DNA from: Aspergillus flavus
Taxonomy: Eukaryota; Ascomycota; Eurotiomycetes; Eurotiales; Aspergillaceae
DNA: 64,000 nt
Assembly (NCBI RefSeq): GCF_009017415.1
Contig: NC_092404.1
Coordinates: forward strand, 496,001-560,000
Direction: 5' to 3'
Positions 19,763 to 29,254 of the stretch are shown piece by piece. Numbering within the stretch: the stretch's first letter is position 1; each line of letters starts with the position of its first letter. The notes below the pieces were generated by a model. It did not search any database. It worked only from the letters and a program-made list of their open reading frames with translations, and had not been told where the DNA came from. The translations under genes and the position numbers were made by a program.

Positions 19763-22549
19763 CTAAGCGCCATAAGGAGACTGTGTCAGGGCATCTCCAG
19801 CCAGGGCCAAGTCTTGAATAGCAGCCAAGCCATACTGTGCAACAGCGTTCGTGGATATCCATGTAGCTTCGTCAACTGGGATGAGGACAGCGCTTCCATT
19901 GACACGTTCTGAAACCCAAGGCTCATCGGCAGTAAAGCCGTCAGTATTGTTATAAAATTCCTTCCATGCTCGCTCAGCCACCGTCACGTTGTTGCTGTGC
20001 TTCGCATAGTACGCCGTCAAGCGCGAGTGGCCCTGGATCAGACTGATCCCGCTGAACGACTTACCATAGCGCGCCTTCTGCTCTGCCGATGTTGCGCCAT
20101 AGTAGTAACAGTAATCAAGCCAGGCACTCTCCAGACCGTCTGGTGCATCATCACCCCAATACTCGAGCAACTCTGAAACAACCTCCGGCATGCCGAACAC
20201 AGCGTTCAAGTGGGAGATAGATACAATACCCTCGTTGTTGGGATCAGTCGGGGGTGGGAGCAGTGTCCCGTTGCTGATAGCATACAATCCCGATCCCGTA
20301 ACGAAACCATTCTTGAGACTGGAGATTCCTTTCGCCGTACCAGTCAGCTTGCTCCTGGCTTCTTGCCAGCGAGGCCCACGACGCTCCCATTCAATCAGCC
20401 AACCAGCAGCGAGACCAGCCCAATCCGTTCCAAGGGAGAATGCAACGGGTTTGCCTGGCTCCGGTGTCCAGCCATCCGTCCTAACCTTCCTCTGCGGATC
20501 CAAGATACCGTATGTCTTGTCAGCGTCAATCGCTTCTTCCAAGAGTTCACCAACTCGCTCATCGCCGCCGGACAAGTAATAAAAGTATTTCCTATACAGA
20601 GGCTGAGCTATACGAACTTGCTTGGCGCTATCAGCGAAATGCTGAACGCCATGTCGAGTTCCGAGACCTTTCCAATCACCAATGTGATACACATCTACCT
20701 CACCAGTATGACGAGTCAATGCCTCCGCAAACCGGTAAACATCTGCGCGTCCGGTCCGCAGGAAGTACTGCCAGAAGAACAAATCTGGGGATAGCTCGGA
20801 GTTGTCCCATGCGTAACCACCAACGTCATAGCGCCAAGTATGTCTGTCTTCATCGTAGGTATGCATGATATCACCATAGTCCAAGAAGCCATACCAGCGA
20901 CGGTCCTCAATCTGGCCTTGGTAGAACTTCGCCAGGAAATCCAAGTGGTTTTCGATTGTCGAAGACTTCTCATTTGACGTGTCTGGTAGTGCCCAGTAGG
21001 AACCAGCTGCCTTAGTGTCCTTGATGTACTCGGGCTCGGGGACCAGAACTGGAGGCTCATTGATATACTTGCCCAAGAGGGCCAGGTTATCGCTCTCGGG
21101 AGTGGCATCAAACGCGTGCAGGAAGATCTCACTGGTTCTGGCGATGCCATAAGGCGTGTTGAATCCAGGCTCATAATCCTCATACGTGATTTCGAGCGCG
21201 TCAGTTTGTTTTTCGTAGGTATCTTGTCCCAGTCCATCGTGGAAAGGTCTAAGATCCAACGGTGCGGCCTCAGGGCTATACAACCACAGCGTGATCTGGC
21301 CCTTGTTGGCACCCGCATCGGCGATATCCAACCCTGAAGGGTACCTCTTCCAGAAATCACGCAGGCCAATAGCAAGTCCACCTTGCGTGGCACCACCAAG
21401 ATAAGCAAGTCCGGAAGATCGCGTACCGCCCGGAATGTTAATCCATGCCTGGCCAGGCTTGGTCCTTTTCTTGAGGGTAAATCCGTCAGGCGACAATTGG
21501 CTCAACTTGTAATCGTTCCAGACAGGAATCCACTGCATGCGAGACGAAACTCTCTCATCCCAAGTACTGATGTTGGGGGTAACTTTGCCTTCATATTGCG
21601 CTGAGCGAACTTCTTCACCGGGGTCACGACGCAAGCCAGTGATTCCTTGAACGGCTTCGTGGAGATAACCTCCATCCACACCGGGTAGTCGGATGTGCCG
21701 GTTATACAGCTCCTCGCCTTCGAGGGGGACCTCGAACTGGATGCCAAGGCCAGTAATGAAATCTTCCTCTGGCTTTCCGTCGAAGACAATACTGTGCACG
21801 ACTCTGATAGAGTCCGAATTGGCATAGAAATAAAAGCGTAGAACGAATGGGAGCCAGTCATCGTGATCGCCACCACCAGATATTTGGTGTTTTCCATTCA
21901 CGGTGACCAAAGTCCGAACGGCATTATCCTTGCTCACAGTGACGTTCTCAATATTGCTTTGGAAATTAAAGTAGTTGATAGAGGCGTTAGCCCTAGCCGA
22001 AACATCCTCCGCCACTCCAGACTGGGTATGGAGCACGAGCTTTCCATTTTCGCCAACAACCTTCCCACTCGATGTTGTGATAGAACCCACAATGACATTT
22101 CCTTGTTTCGGGAACGAGGCCGTCAATTTACCCGTATTAACCGTGATCTCATCAGCTCTAGTGGTCACTTTCAATCCCGATGGTGTGTCGGAATGGTTGG
22201 AAGCCGGTCGGCGCGAAGCCGAGGCGCTGACGCGATATTCGCTATCAATGGTGTCAAGCGGTGGAATCGCGTGCCCAGTCCATTTGATTGAGCCATCGCG
22301 CCAGTAGCCTGTTACCCAAGACTGTAGCGGAATTTGCTCATTCGATGGACCGGAAATTGAGAATTGCGTGTCGTTGGTTCTGTACTTTCCCTGGGGCCAC
22401 GGAAGGCCGAAGGTTGTTCCAGCATGATATTCCGAAGCATCGCCGACCCAGTGCACCTTGACAGTATCGGATGACCTGCTATCCATTGGCCGTGAGAGGA
22501 CCTCACTGGCTAGTGCTCCAAGAGCGACCCAGAGAGATGGCCGTCGCAT
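19763..22549 (-). CDS. PL26 exo-rhamnogalacturonan lyase (PcRGLX-like), secreted
   Basis: Intronless 928-residue extracellular polysaccharide lyase of the PcRGLX/YetA-like group, which removes unsaturated disaccharides from the end of rhamnogalacturonan I (pectin backbone) by beta-elimination. The start at 22549 gives MRRPSLWVALGALASEVLS, a signal peptide; a longer in-frame extension has no better ATG. The three-domain layout of the family can be followed: N-terminal RIFT-barrel part (VKVHWVGDASEYHAGTTFGL, SWVTGYWRDGSIKWTGHA), central beta-sandwich (FVLRFYFYANSDSIRVVHS, LPGVDGGYLHEAVQGI), and C-terminal alpha/alpha toroid (RRWYGFLDYGDIMHTYDEDR, WRYDVGGYAWDNSE, DWKGLGTRHGVQHF). There are many N-glycosylation sites. 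The length is as expected and no break is seen. It faces the TPR gene tail to tail. Confidence 0.9.
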   Translation of the reverse strand: MRRPSLWVALGALASEVLSRPMDSRSSDTVKVHWVGDASEYHAGTTFGLPWPQGKYRTNDTQFSISGPSNEQIPLQSWVTGYWRDGSIKWTGHAIPPLDTIDSEYRVSASASRRPASNHSDTPSGLKVTTRADEITVNTGKLTASFPKQGNVIVGSITTSSGKVVGENGKLVLHTQSGVAEDVSARANASINYFNFQSNIENVTVSKDNAVRTLVTVNGKHQISGGGDHDDWLPFVLRFYFYANSDSIRVVHSIVFDGKPEEDFITGLGIQFEVPLEGEELYNRHIRLPGVDGGYLHEAVQGITGLRRDPGEEVRSAQYEGKVTPNISTWDERVSSRMQWIPVWNDYKLSQLSPDGFTLKKRTKPGQAWINIPGGTRSSGLAYLGGATQGGLAIGLRDFWKRYPSGLDIADAGANKGQITLWLYSPEAAPLDLRPFHDGLGQDTYEKQTDALEITYEDYEPGFNTPYGIARTSEIFLHAFDATPESDNLALLGKYINEPPVLVPEPEYIKDTKAAGSYWALPDTSNEKSSTIENHLDFLAKFYQGQIEDRRWYGFLDYGDIMHTYDEDRHTWRYDVGGYAWDNSELSPDLFFWQYFLRTGRADVYRFAEALTRHTGEVDVYHIGDWKGLGTRHGVQHFADSAKQVRIAQPLYRKYFYYLSGGDERVGELLEEAIDADKTYGILDPQRKVRTDGWTPEPGKPVAFSLGTDWAGLAAGWLIEWERRGPRWQEARSKLTGTAKGISSLKNGFVTGSGLYAISNGTLLPPPTDPNNEGIVSISHLNAVFGMPEVVSELLEYWGDDAPDGLESAWLDYCYYYGATSAEQKARYGKSFSGISLIQGHSRLTAYYAKHSNNVTVAERAWKEFYNNTDGFTADEPWVSERVNGSAVLIPVDEATWISTNAVAQYGLAAIQDLALAGDALTQSPYGA

Positions 22550-23464
22550 GGTGGAAGCAATGGAGAGAGTATCCCACCAACACAACAAGGGGTTTCGACT
22601 CGTAGTCGGTTTATTTGAGACACAGGGTAAATTTCATCGTCTTATATACCCAGCATAGAACCTCAATGCGGAGCTAGACAGAGGCCAAGAACCTAGTATA
22701 ATTTCCCATTGCGACCATGCATTAGCAGGTTAGGACATTACATGTACGATTGCCAACAGACTCGGGCTAGTTTCGGGTCAGAAGGATAGCGAGATCCGCT
22801 CCCAGGAAGCGAGCGAACAAGAGTCTACACAACGCTCAACGAAGTGACATCATTGGTGGCCATTATGTGCTTTAACTTTCCGTGGTGAAATTGCATTATT
22901 TCCCTAGCGACAGCTTTCAGGATGCCCGGCGGGCAGTTCTGGAAAGGGGAAGTACGGAGTATATCCACCGGACTCCGGAGGAAGCATCACTTTCTCCTGC
23001 CAAGCATCTCCCCCGCATAATTCGGAGCAAGATCACCCGAAGCATGGACTATGATTATTTCTCATAGTCTACTGAAATTCGTAAGTGGCTTGGCTTGTTG
23101 TGGAGGCAGGATGTTCCTCAAACCGAGTCAGGTCAATTCGAGGTTGGTAGTGTGTCCTATCTATCATCCCCAGCATCAGGAACATAGGCTATGTAGTTGA
23201 TACTTTCCCTCGCGCCTAAGCAATTGATGGGTGTGCCATAAAATGGTTGAGAATAACTATTATGGTCTCTAACGCTTTTTTGCCGGCTAAACTGGTCAAC
23301 GCTTAATCATCTGTGGATTCAACACTTTGACATTTTCTATTTCTATATATGGAGTCTACCAGTGAAACTCTGTATTCATGTAAGAAGAGAGCAAGTTTGT
23401 TACTTCAACAACACAGACTAGTACCCTAGTGTATCGGATATCTGTGTAAAGCGCCATGGCTACA
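22550..23464. promoter_or_regulatory. Promoter region of the PL26 gene
   Basis: About 900 bases between the PL26 start and the end of the hydantoinase gene, both on the minus strand. No coding sequence is supported. Pectinase activator sites could be here, but I could not assign one with confidence. Confidence 0.5.
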
Positions 23465-26400
23465 TTAGTTCAACTCCCATCCTTTCACCTCCTTCATCCG
23501 CGTAAACCAGTCCCTAACGTACGGGAGCCGCACATGGGGTCCATATGGATCCAGCTCCCATTGTGCGCTTGGAGCAGGAAGTCCAGTCTCTCTCAAACAC
23601 GAGTCTCTCAATTCCTCCATAGGGCCGCCTCGGTCGTATTCCGGTACCTGGCCTTGCGTATCCCGAGCATCCTTCATACTCTTCCTCAAAGCCACAGTCT
23701 CCTCTTCGCATACACTAAGATCATCAGGGTCGACTACTACTCCATAGTTATTCCGAGCCCCATCGATAGTCACCAGCTTCCGGCGAATCTCCAAGGCGAC
23801 TTTCTCCGCGGGTCGAGTCAGTGGATCTCCCAGTCCGCCGCCACCCCATGTCACCCATTCGAGCAGGTCATCGGGGTCAACGCGAATGTGGTCGCATTTT
23901 GAGGGGAGTATCTCAACGGGGGGGTTTTCTCGAGACTTCGAGAATCGGTACAAGATCTTCCGCGAACGGGAGCCTGGTTTGCCACCTCGAATTCCCCATG
24001 GCTTTGTAAACCAGCGGTCATCATGCAGACTGAACTCGCCGCGACACAAGAACCGATAGAGCGTGCGTTGCGCGTTACCACCACGGTAGTAGCCCGGCCC
24101 TCCACTATCTGGGACACTCTCGTTGGCTTCGATGCGCAGGGGGTAGTTCAGTTCAATGCTTTCTGTAGGGATGGACTTGATTGCCGGAAAGAGGCAATGG
24201 CAGTCGAGTCCATCGCCTGCATTCCGAGCTGGCACTCCACCGAATCCAATCTGGTATAACTGATACCACTCGCCGTCAGGCTTGTATCCGGAGTAGAAGA
24301 AATGCGGCGAGTCACTGAAGCCAGCTGCCGCTGCGTATAGCTTATTCTTCTTGCCGATGAGTGCCTGCATCACGTCCATTGTTCTGCCCAGAAGATGTGT
24401 ACGGCAAGAGATAGCTGCTGGTCTAACCGGCTTCAGCACGCTTCCCTCGGGGATATAGATGTCGATGAGATCATGGAACCCGTCGTTGATCACGGTGCCA
24501 GGTGCAGCAGCGGCAATCATGTAGTAACCGATGAACATCTTGAACATCGTTTCTGACAGGTAGAAGTTGATACTATGCTCGCTCTGAGGGGATGTTCCGC
24601 TCCAATCGAACAACAGCCGGTTTCCTTCGATCTTCTTCATCGTGCAGGTAAGGGCCCATGGGCCAACTCCATGGCCATCATCGTCCACGAAATCAGTGAA
24701 CGTGCATGGCTTATCATCAAAGTCTGTCTCGATAATCTTAGCCATTCCTGTACGATTACGAAGAAGTAGCTCTGAGCACGCGGCGAGGTAGATCTGAGAT
24801 CCAAACCGCGTAGCTAGCTCACAAACGCGGCTGGAGGCAGTTCGACAGGCGGCAATGATTGCCATCAGATCTGACCGGTACCAGTCTGGTTGACGCGAGT
24901 TGCGGCAGAGTAGTTCAACCAGATCTGTATTCATGACACCCTTGGAGTAGAGCTTGATGAGGGGGATCTGGACTCCGTCATCGAAGATGGATGTAGCGTT
25001 GATAGACATGCTCCCTGGGACCATACCCCCTACATCAGTTAGATGGCCGAACTGCGACGCCCATCCGATCAGACTACCGTCAAAAAAGATGGGCAAAAGA
25101 ACAATAACATCGTTCAAGTGTGTAACTGCTCCCTCAATCATGTAGGTGTCATTAGTGATGAAAACATCGCCTTCATGTATAGGTCCTCTCCAAGCCTTAA
25201 GGAATTGGGTGATAAAGCTTCCAAACTGGCCAACAAGCATCTTTCCATCTGCCGTGGTTATCACATTGAACTCATCCTGTTGCTCACGGATTGCTGGCGA
25301 CATGCTACAACGGAGCATTAGTGTGTCCATCTCACTTCGGATGGAGGCCAAAGCAGATGCCACAAGCGTTGGGATCAATGGGGTGGATCGAACTGTTTCT
25401 TCAGCCTCTTCGGCCGTTTGGCCCTTTGGCTGCTCTCTCTGTTGGTCTCCATCTGGGCGTATCAGAATGTTGCCTATAGCGTCTATCTCTCCGTAGCAAC
25501 CAGGAAGGATCAGAGTGTTGCTGTCCATTTCAGTAATAATGCAAGGGCCCTGAACACGTACGCCCTGGTAGCTAATCTTTTCACGATCCCAGAGTGTAGC
25601 CTCCAGAGTCTTGCCCTCAATGACGATATCTTTCTTGGTTACCATTGCCTCAGCTGGTGGCTTATTAGACGTAACGTCGTTCAGTCGAGGGAGCTCAATG
25701 CTCGGGGAGGCGTCAACAGCGACGACCTCGAGTCGCATAAGCTCCAGTTCAAAGTTTGGAAGACAGTATTTGAATTGTTGTTCATGCAACTGATCGAACT
25801 TTGCCTGTAACAGTGCCTTCCAGGGCTCATGGTCTAGGGATAGGTCCTCGCTATGCAGGTCCACTGTCAAGTTCAATGCCTGGCCCTTGTACCTGAGGTC
25901 CACGTGGTAGCTAATATTGAGCTCCATAGGATGACCGCCGTTGGAGCTTTCCATAGTTGCCCTGCATGCCGTTTCGAGTTCATCAAATCGGGCTTTCACC
26001 TCCGAGGGCAATGTCATAGAGAGCAAATGAATGTATGACGATGACTGGGAATGGCTCAACCGGGTAGTAGCATCGCCCAGCGCACATAGGGTACCGGGAG
26101 ACGGAGGGACGATGACTGGCCATGCTCCGAGAAGCTTTCCGACCGCGTTTGCATGAAGCGGACCTGCACCACCAAACGCAACGAGGGCAAAATCTTTAGG
26201 ATCATAACCCTGTTCAACAGACACTAAACGCAACGCTCCATACATGGTCTCGTTCACGAGGTTTATGATATCTTCAGCCGTCTGTGTGACGGTGAGCTTC
26301 ATTTGGGAAGCAATGGTGTCAACAGCAGCGACCGCGGCCTCGACATCCAGTGTGAATTCACCTCCCAGTAGCTTTTCGGGGAGGTATCCGAGGACGAGAT

Positions 26401-27547
26401 TTGCGTCGGTAACGGTGGCTTCAACTCCCCTTTTGCGATAACAGGCCGGTCCGGGACTTGCACCTGCACTCTCTGGTCCGACTCTCATTGTTTCAGTGAT
26501 TCCCATATACTTGGCAATAGAACCACCTCCAGCTCCGACTGTACGAATGTCCACAGCAGGCGAGCGAACAGTTAAGTCACCCACTACTGTCTCGCGACGG
26601 AGGCGAGGCTTTCCTTGGTAGATCAAAGCGCAGTCTGTTGATGTACCACCCATATCGAACGTGATAAGATTTTTGTACGGCGTGTTGCGTGTCACAACGT
26701 CCGCAACACCTTGGACTCCTCCTGCTGGGCCAGACATCAGGATGTTGACCGGAAGCTCGCCAGCCAGGTCCAAACTAGTCAGACCACCGTCCGACTTAAG
26801 GATACGAATTGTATTTCCATCCTCTGCGAGTAGGTCCCGAAGGTTGCCGAGGTAGCTCTGAACAACCGGCTTAACGAGAGCATTGGTACAAGTCGTCACT
26901 GTCCGTTCATACTCCCCGACCTCACGAAGGACATCGCCAGAGCAGATGATAGGGATATCCGATCCAAGCTCTTCACGCACGATATCCGCTACCAACAATT
27001 CATGCTCATTGTTGCAATGAGAGTTGAGTAGCGAGACCGCCACAGCCTCCGGTCGGTCTTTCCCCCATGCCTTCAACTCAGCACGCAGCGCATCCTTATT
27101 CACAGCAATAACCGATTCGCCATTCACGGACATGCGCTCTTGGCATTGAAGCACACGCTCCAGTGGCACGATCGGCTCCGGAGGAGTGTAATGTAACCAG
27201 GCACCGAGGCCACCGGGGATTTGGGAGCGACGAACGGCCAAAATATCCTTATGACCTGCAGTGACGATGAGGCCGGTCCGTGCGCCTTTGCCTTCTAGAA
27301 CGGCGTTTGTGGCGGTTGTTGTGCCATGGTGGATGAATTGAAACTTTCCGTCCCAGGAGTAGCGGTCTTTGAGTTGCTGGCGAACTTTCTGGATGCCATT
27401 CTTGATACCGATGCTTTGGTCCTCAACTGTAGTCGGTACTTTGGCTCTTGCGATCTGTCCGTCGGGCGTAAATGCGCATATATCGGTGAATGTGCCTCCT
27501 ACGTCCGCTCCGAGTCGATATTCGCCGTGCTCGGTGGCATAGGACAT
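23465..27547 (-). CDS. Hydantoinase/5-oxoprolinase family protein (HyuA-HyuB fusion)
   Basis: Intronless 1360-residue cytosolic ATP-dependent enzyme that opens cyclic amides such as 5-oxoproline or hydantoins. The start at 27547 (MSYATEHGEYRLGADVGGTF) is preferred over an upstream non-ATG extension. Domain order: Hydant_A_N (GADVGGTFTD at residues 13-22, HHGTTTATNAVLEGKGA), Hydantoinase_A (ITFDMGGTSTDCAL, VGAGGGSIAK, GPACYRKRG, VAFGGAGPLHANA), Hydantoinase_A C-terminal part, a linker rich in Glu/Gln near residue 725, and Hydantoinase_B (DTLMLRCSMSPAIREQQDEF, GQFGSFITQFLKAW, WGGGGLGDPLTRPAEKV). The length slightly exceeds typical fungal 5-oxoprolinase (about 1270-1300). The sequence SQIPGGLGAWLHYTPPEPIV resembles the hydantoinase side branch, so the substrate may not be 5-oxoproline. 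Confidence 0.88.
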   Translation of the reverse strand: MSYATEHGEYRLGADVGGTFTDICAFTPDGQIARAKVPTTVEDQSIGIKNGIQKVRQQLKDRYSWDGKFQFIHHGTTTATNAVLEGKGARTGLIVTAGHKDILAVRRSQIPGGLGAWLHYTPPEPIVPLERVLQCQERMSVNGESVIAVNKDALRAELKAWGKDRPEAVAVSLLNSHCNNEHELLVADIVREELGSDIPIICSGDVLREVGEYERTVTTCTNALVKPVVQSYLGNLRDLLAEDGNTIRILKSDGGLTSLDLAGELPVNILMSGPAGGVQGVADVVTRNTPYKNLITFDMGGTSTDCALIYQGKPRLRRETVVGDLTVRSPAVDIRTVGAGGGSIAKYMGITETMRVGPESAGASPGPACYRKRGVEATVTDANLVLGYLPEKLLGGEFTLDVEAAVAAVDTIASQMKLTVTQTAEDIINLVNETMYGALRLVSVEQGYDPKDFALVAFGGAGPLHANAVGKLLGAWPVIVPPSPGTLCALGDATTRLSHSQSSSYIHLLSMTLPSEVKARFDELETACRATMESSNGGHPMELNISYHVDLRYKGQALNLTVDLHSEDLSLDHEPWKALLQAKFDQLHEQQFKYCLPNFELELMRLEVVAVDASPSIELPRLNDVTSNKPPAEAMVTKKDIVIEGKTLEATLWDREKISYQGVRVQGPCIITEMDSNTLILPGCYGEIDAIGNILIRPDGDQQREQPKGQTAEEAEETVRSTPLIPTLVASALASIRSEMDTLMLRCSMSPAIREQQDEFNVITTADGKMLVGQFGSFITQFLKAWRGPIHEGDVFITNDTYMIEGAVTHLNDVIVLLPIFFDGSLIGWASQFGHLTDVGGMVPGSMSINATSIFDDGVQIPLIKLYSKGVMNTDLVELLCRNSRQPDWYRSDLMAIIAACRTASSRVCELATRFGSQIYLAACSELLLRNRTGMAKIIETDFDDKPCTFTDFVDDDGHGVGPWALTCTMKKIEGNRLLFDWSGTSPQSEHSINFYLSETMFKMFIGYYMIAAAAPGTVINDGFHDLIDIYIPEGSVLKPVRPAAISCRTHLLGRTMDVMQALIGKKNKLYAAAAGFSDSPHFFYSGYKPDGEWYQLYQIGFGGVPARNAGDGLDCHCLFPAIKSIPTESIELNYPLRIEANESVPDSGGPGYYRGGNAQRTLYRFLCRGEFSLHDDRWFTKPWGIRGGKPGSRSRKILYRFSKSRENPPVEILPSKCDHIRVDPDDLLEWVTWGGGGLGDPLTRPAEKVALEIRRKLVTIDGARNNYGVVVDPDDLSVCEEETVALRKSMKDARDTQGQVPEYDRGGPMEELRDSCLRETGLPAPSAQWELDPYGPHVRLPYVRDWFTRMKEVKGWELN

Positions 27548-28684
27548 GTTGAACAGAATCAAAGGAGGCTCTCCACAAAAACAGGACAAAATGAGGCTGA
27601 GGGGCTTTGCAGTGTAACCTTATTTCTGAAGATAGCACGGGGCTCGTCGGGCATATAACATAGGCCCACGATGGAAATTCGTGGAAAATTGGCGTAAATC
27701 TGGCCTCACAAGGCAAGGTACACGACGCGCCTGGGTATTATGTTGAGGAAATAATTCTTATTTCAGAGACACCGAAATACTTATGTGTCAGGACACCTTA
27801 CGATTCCCCATTATAATGTGTATGCTAAGAAGCTAGTTCACAATCCCCCTCGGATAGTGTTGTTGGATACTACCCTGCCTCGTTGGACAACGCTACTCTG
27901 GACCCGCTCTTGTTTGGCAGGGACACTTATAATATGGTTAATCCTAACCTGGTTGAGTAAACTGGGTGTCAGCCAAACCCACTCGTGGCCGGGACGGGAA
28001 AATCCTAACTTATCTTGAACCTACTCTACACAATCAATTGGCTGGAACTACACCACAATTTCAGTTTAGACATCTTTCTAGAGTCAAACCGTTCTGCAGC
28101 ATTACCCTATAGGCGACTTGGTCACCATTACTTGCCTGACCCCGTCTACAAAAAAGTACAGCTCTACCTATCCAGAGGTAGAGTTGTATCTAAGGTGGGT
28201 CAGGCGGGCTTTAGAAATAATAAGCGCAATCCATCGTGGGTTTCACCTGCCCGTCACCCACTTTCAGAAATCAAGAAATCCAGTAGACTTAATAGCTCTT
28301 CAATATCCAGAATCATAAGGAATAGTGCTTCTCTGGGACCGGTCAAGTACAGTGATACATATCTAGCCATGGGTTCTGCCCCTATCACGATCTAAGAACA
28401 GATACACCTATTTGTTCATGTCAACCTTAGAAATTAAAGCTACATAACATCTACAAATTTTACAGTGCACACAATTATCCAATTTGCCTATGCTTTGGTA
28501 TAGGCTCTTTTATTTTCAACTTTTTATGTCGTTTTCTGTTTTGTCCTAAACCCTCAAGATTTTACTCGAACTCATGTTTAGCATGAAGAGCCCCCGAACA
28601 GCACTCAGCCCAACGACTCACTGACCCAAACCCCAATAGTACCAGACTATCACATACTAAGGGCATGCCTCTAATTACCTTACC
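27548..28684. other. AT-rich intergenic region
   Basis: Frames at 27785-28018 and 28015-28395 on the plus strand have no domain or intron signals and look accidental. No terminal repeats were found. The right end is the 3' side of the acidic hypothetical gene. Confidence 0.5.
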
Positions 28685-29254
28685 TTAGGTGTGACCGTCG
28701 TCGCTTTCTTCTTTTATGAAAAAATTCCACTCAGGTTCTTGAGGAGGGCAATAAGGATTCGGATTCTGAAGCCGACGCCGTACTTCTGCTTCTTGCATCC
28801 TCACCGCATCCTCGAGCAAGCCATTTACCATAAGCATGACAGCATTATAGCAAGTCAAAAAGCCTTCGTTATACCAAAGGTTCTGGTATCTCACATATTT
28901 GCGACCATCTTCTGGTTTCTCCTGGGCCGGCGTTATTCCGTCCCAGTCGACCCGGACGTCTTCTGGAACACATATCCTAATAATCTCACCAATGTTCTGC
29001 TTCTTTTTCCGAGCTTCGAGTTTACGTATTAATTCAAGGGTCTCGTCGTTCTCGTCCTCAATGACCTTAAAATATAAATCGTAATATCCGGGGTTCAATG
29101 GAGTAGTTTGGTCAAGTTGACTTTTGTGCGCGGTAAGGCGATCTTTCATCTGTTCGAGCTTATCATAAAATGTATGATATTCCTTCGGAAGTGGAATAAA
29201 AACTTCTAAGAATTTGAATCTTGCTGGTTCCCTTGGATTAGATGGCTCTGCCAT
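28685..29254 (-). CDS. Hypothetical protein, acidic, soluble
   Basis: A 189-residue uninterrupted frame starting MAEPSNPREPARFKFLEVF at 29254; an extension upstream has only a TTG at its end and is less likely. The composition looks like real protein: charged, with predicted helices (YHTFYDKLEQMKDRLTAH, ETLELIRKLEARKKK, LLEDAVRMQEAEVRRRLQ), aromatic patches (NPGYYDLYFKV, YVRYQNLWYNEGF) and an acidic tail. No signal peptide, membrane segment or cysteine motif is present. I do not recognise the family. It stands alone between two long spacers. Confidence 0.6.
   Translation of the reverse strand: MAEPSNPREPARFKFLEVFIPLPKEYHTFYDKLEQMKDRLTAHKSQLDQTTPLNPGYYDLYFKVIEDENDETLELIRKLEARKKKQNIGEIIRICVPEDVRVDWDGITPAQEKPEDGRKYVRYQNLWYNEGFLTCYNAVMLMVNGLLEDAVRMQEAEVRRRLQNPNPYCPPQEPEWNFFIKEESDDGHT

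Noticed and set aside
19763..27547. PL26 lyase and hydantoinase as a functional cluster
   Set aside because: Same strand and adjacent, but separated by 900 bases and from unrelated pathways; neighbourhood looks coincidental.
27660..28560. Solo LTR of a retrotransposon
   Set aside because: TG...CA-like ends can be imagined, but no target duplication or matching second copy exists in the window.
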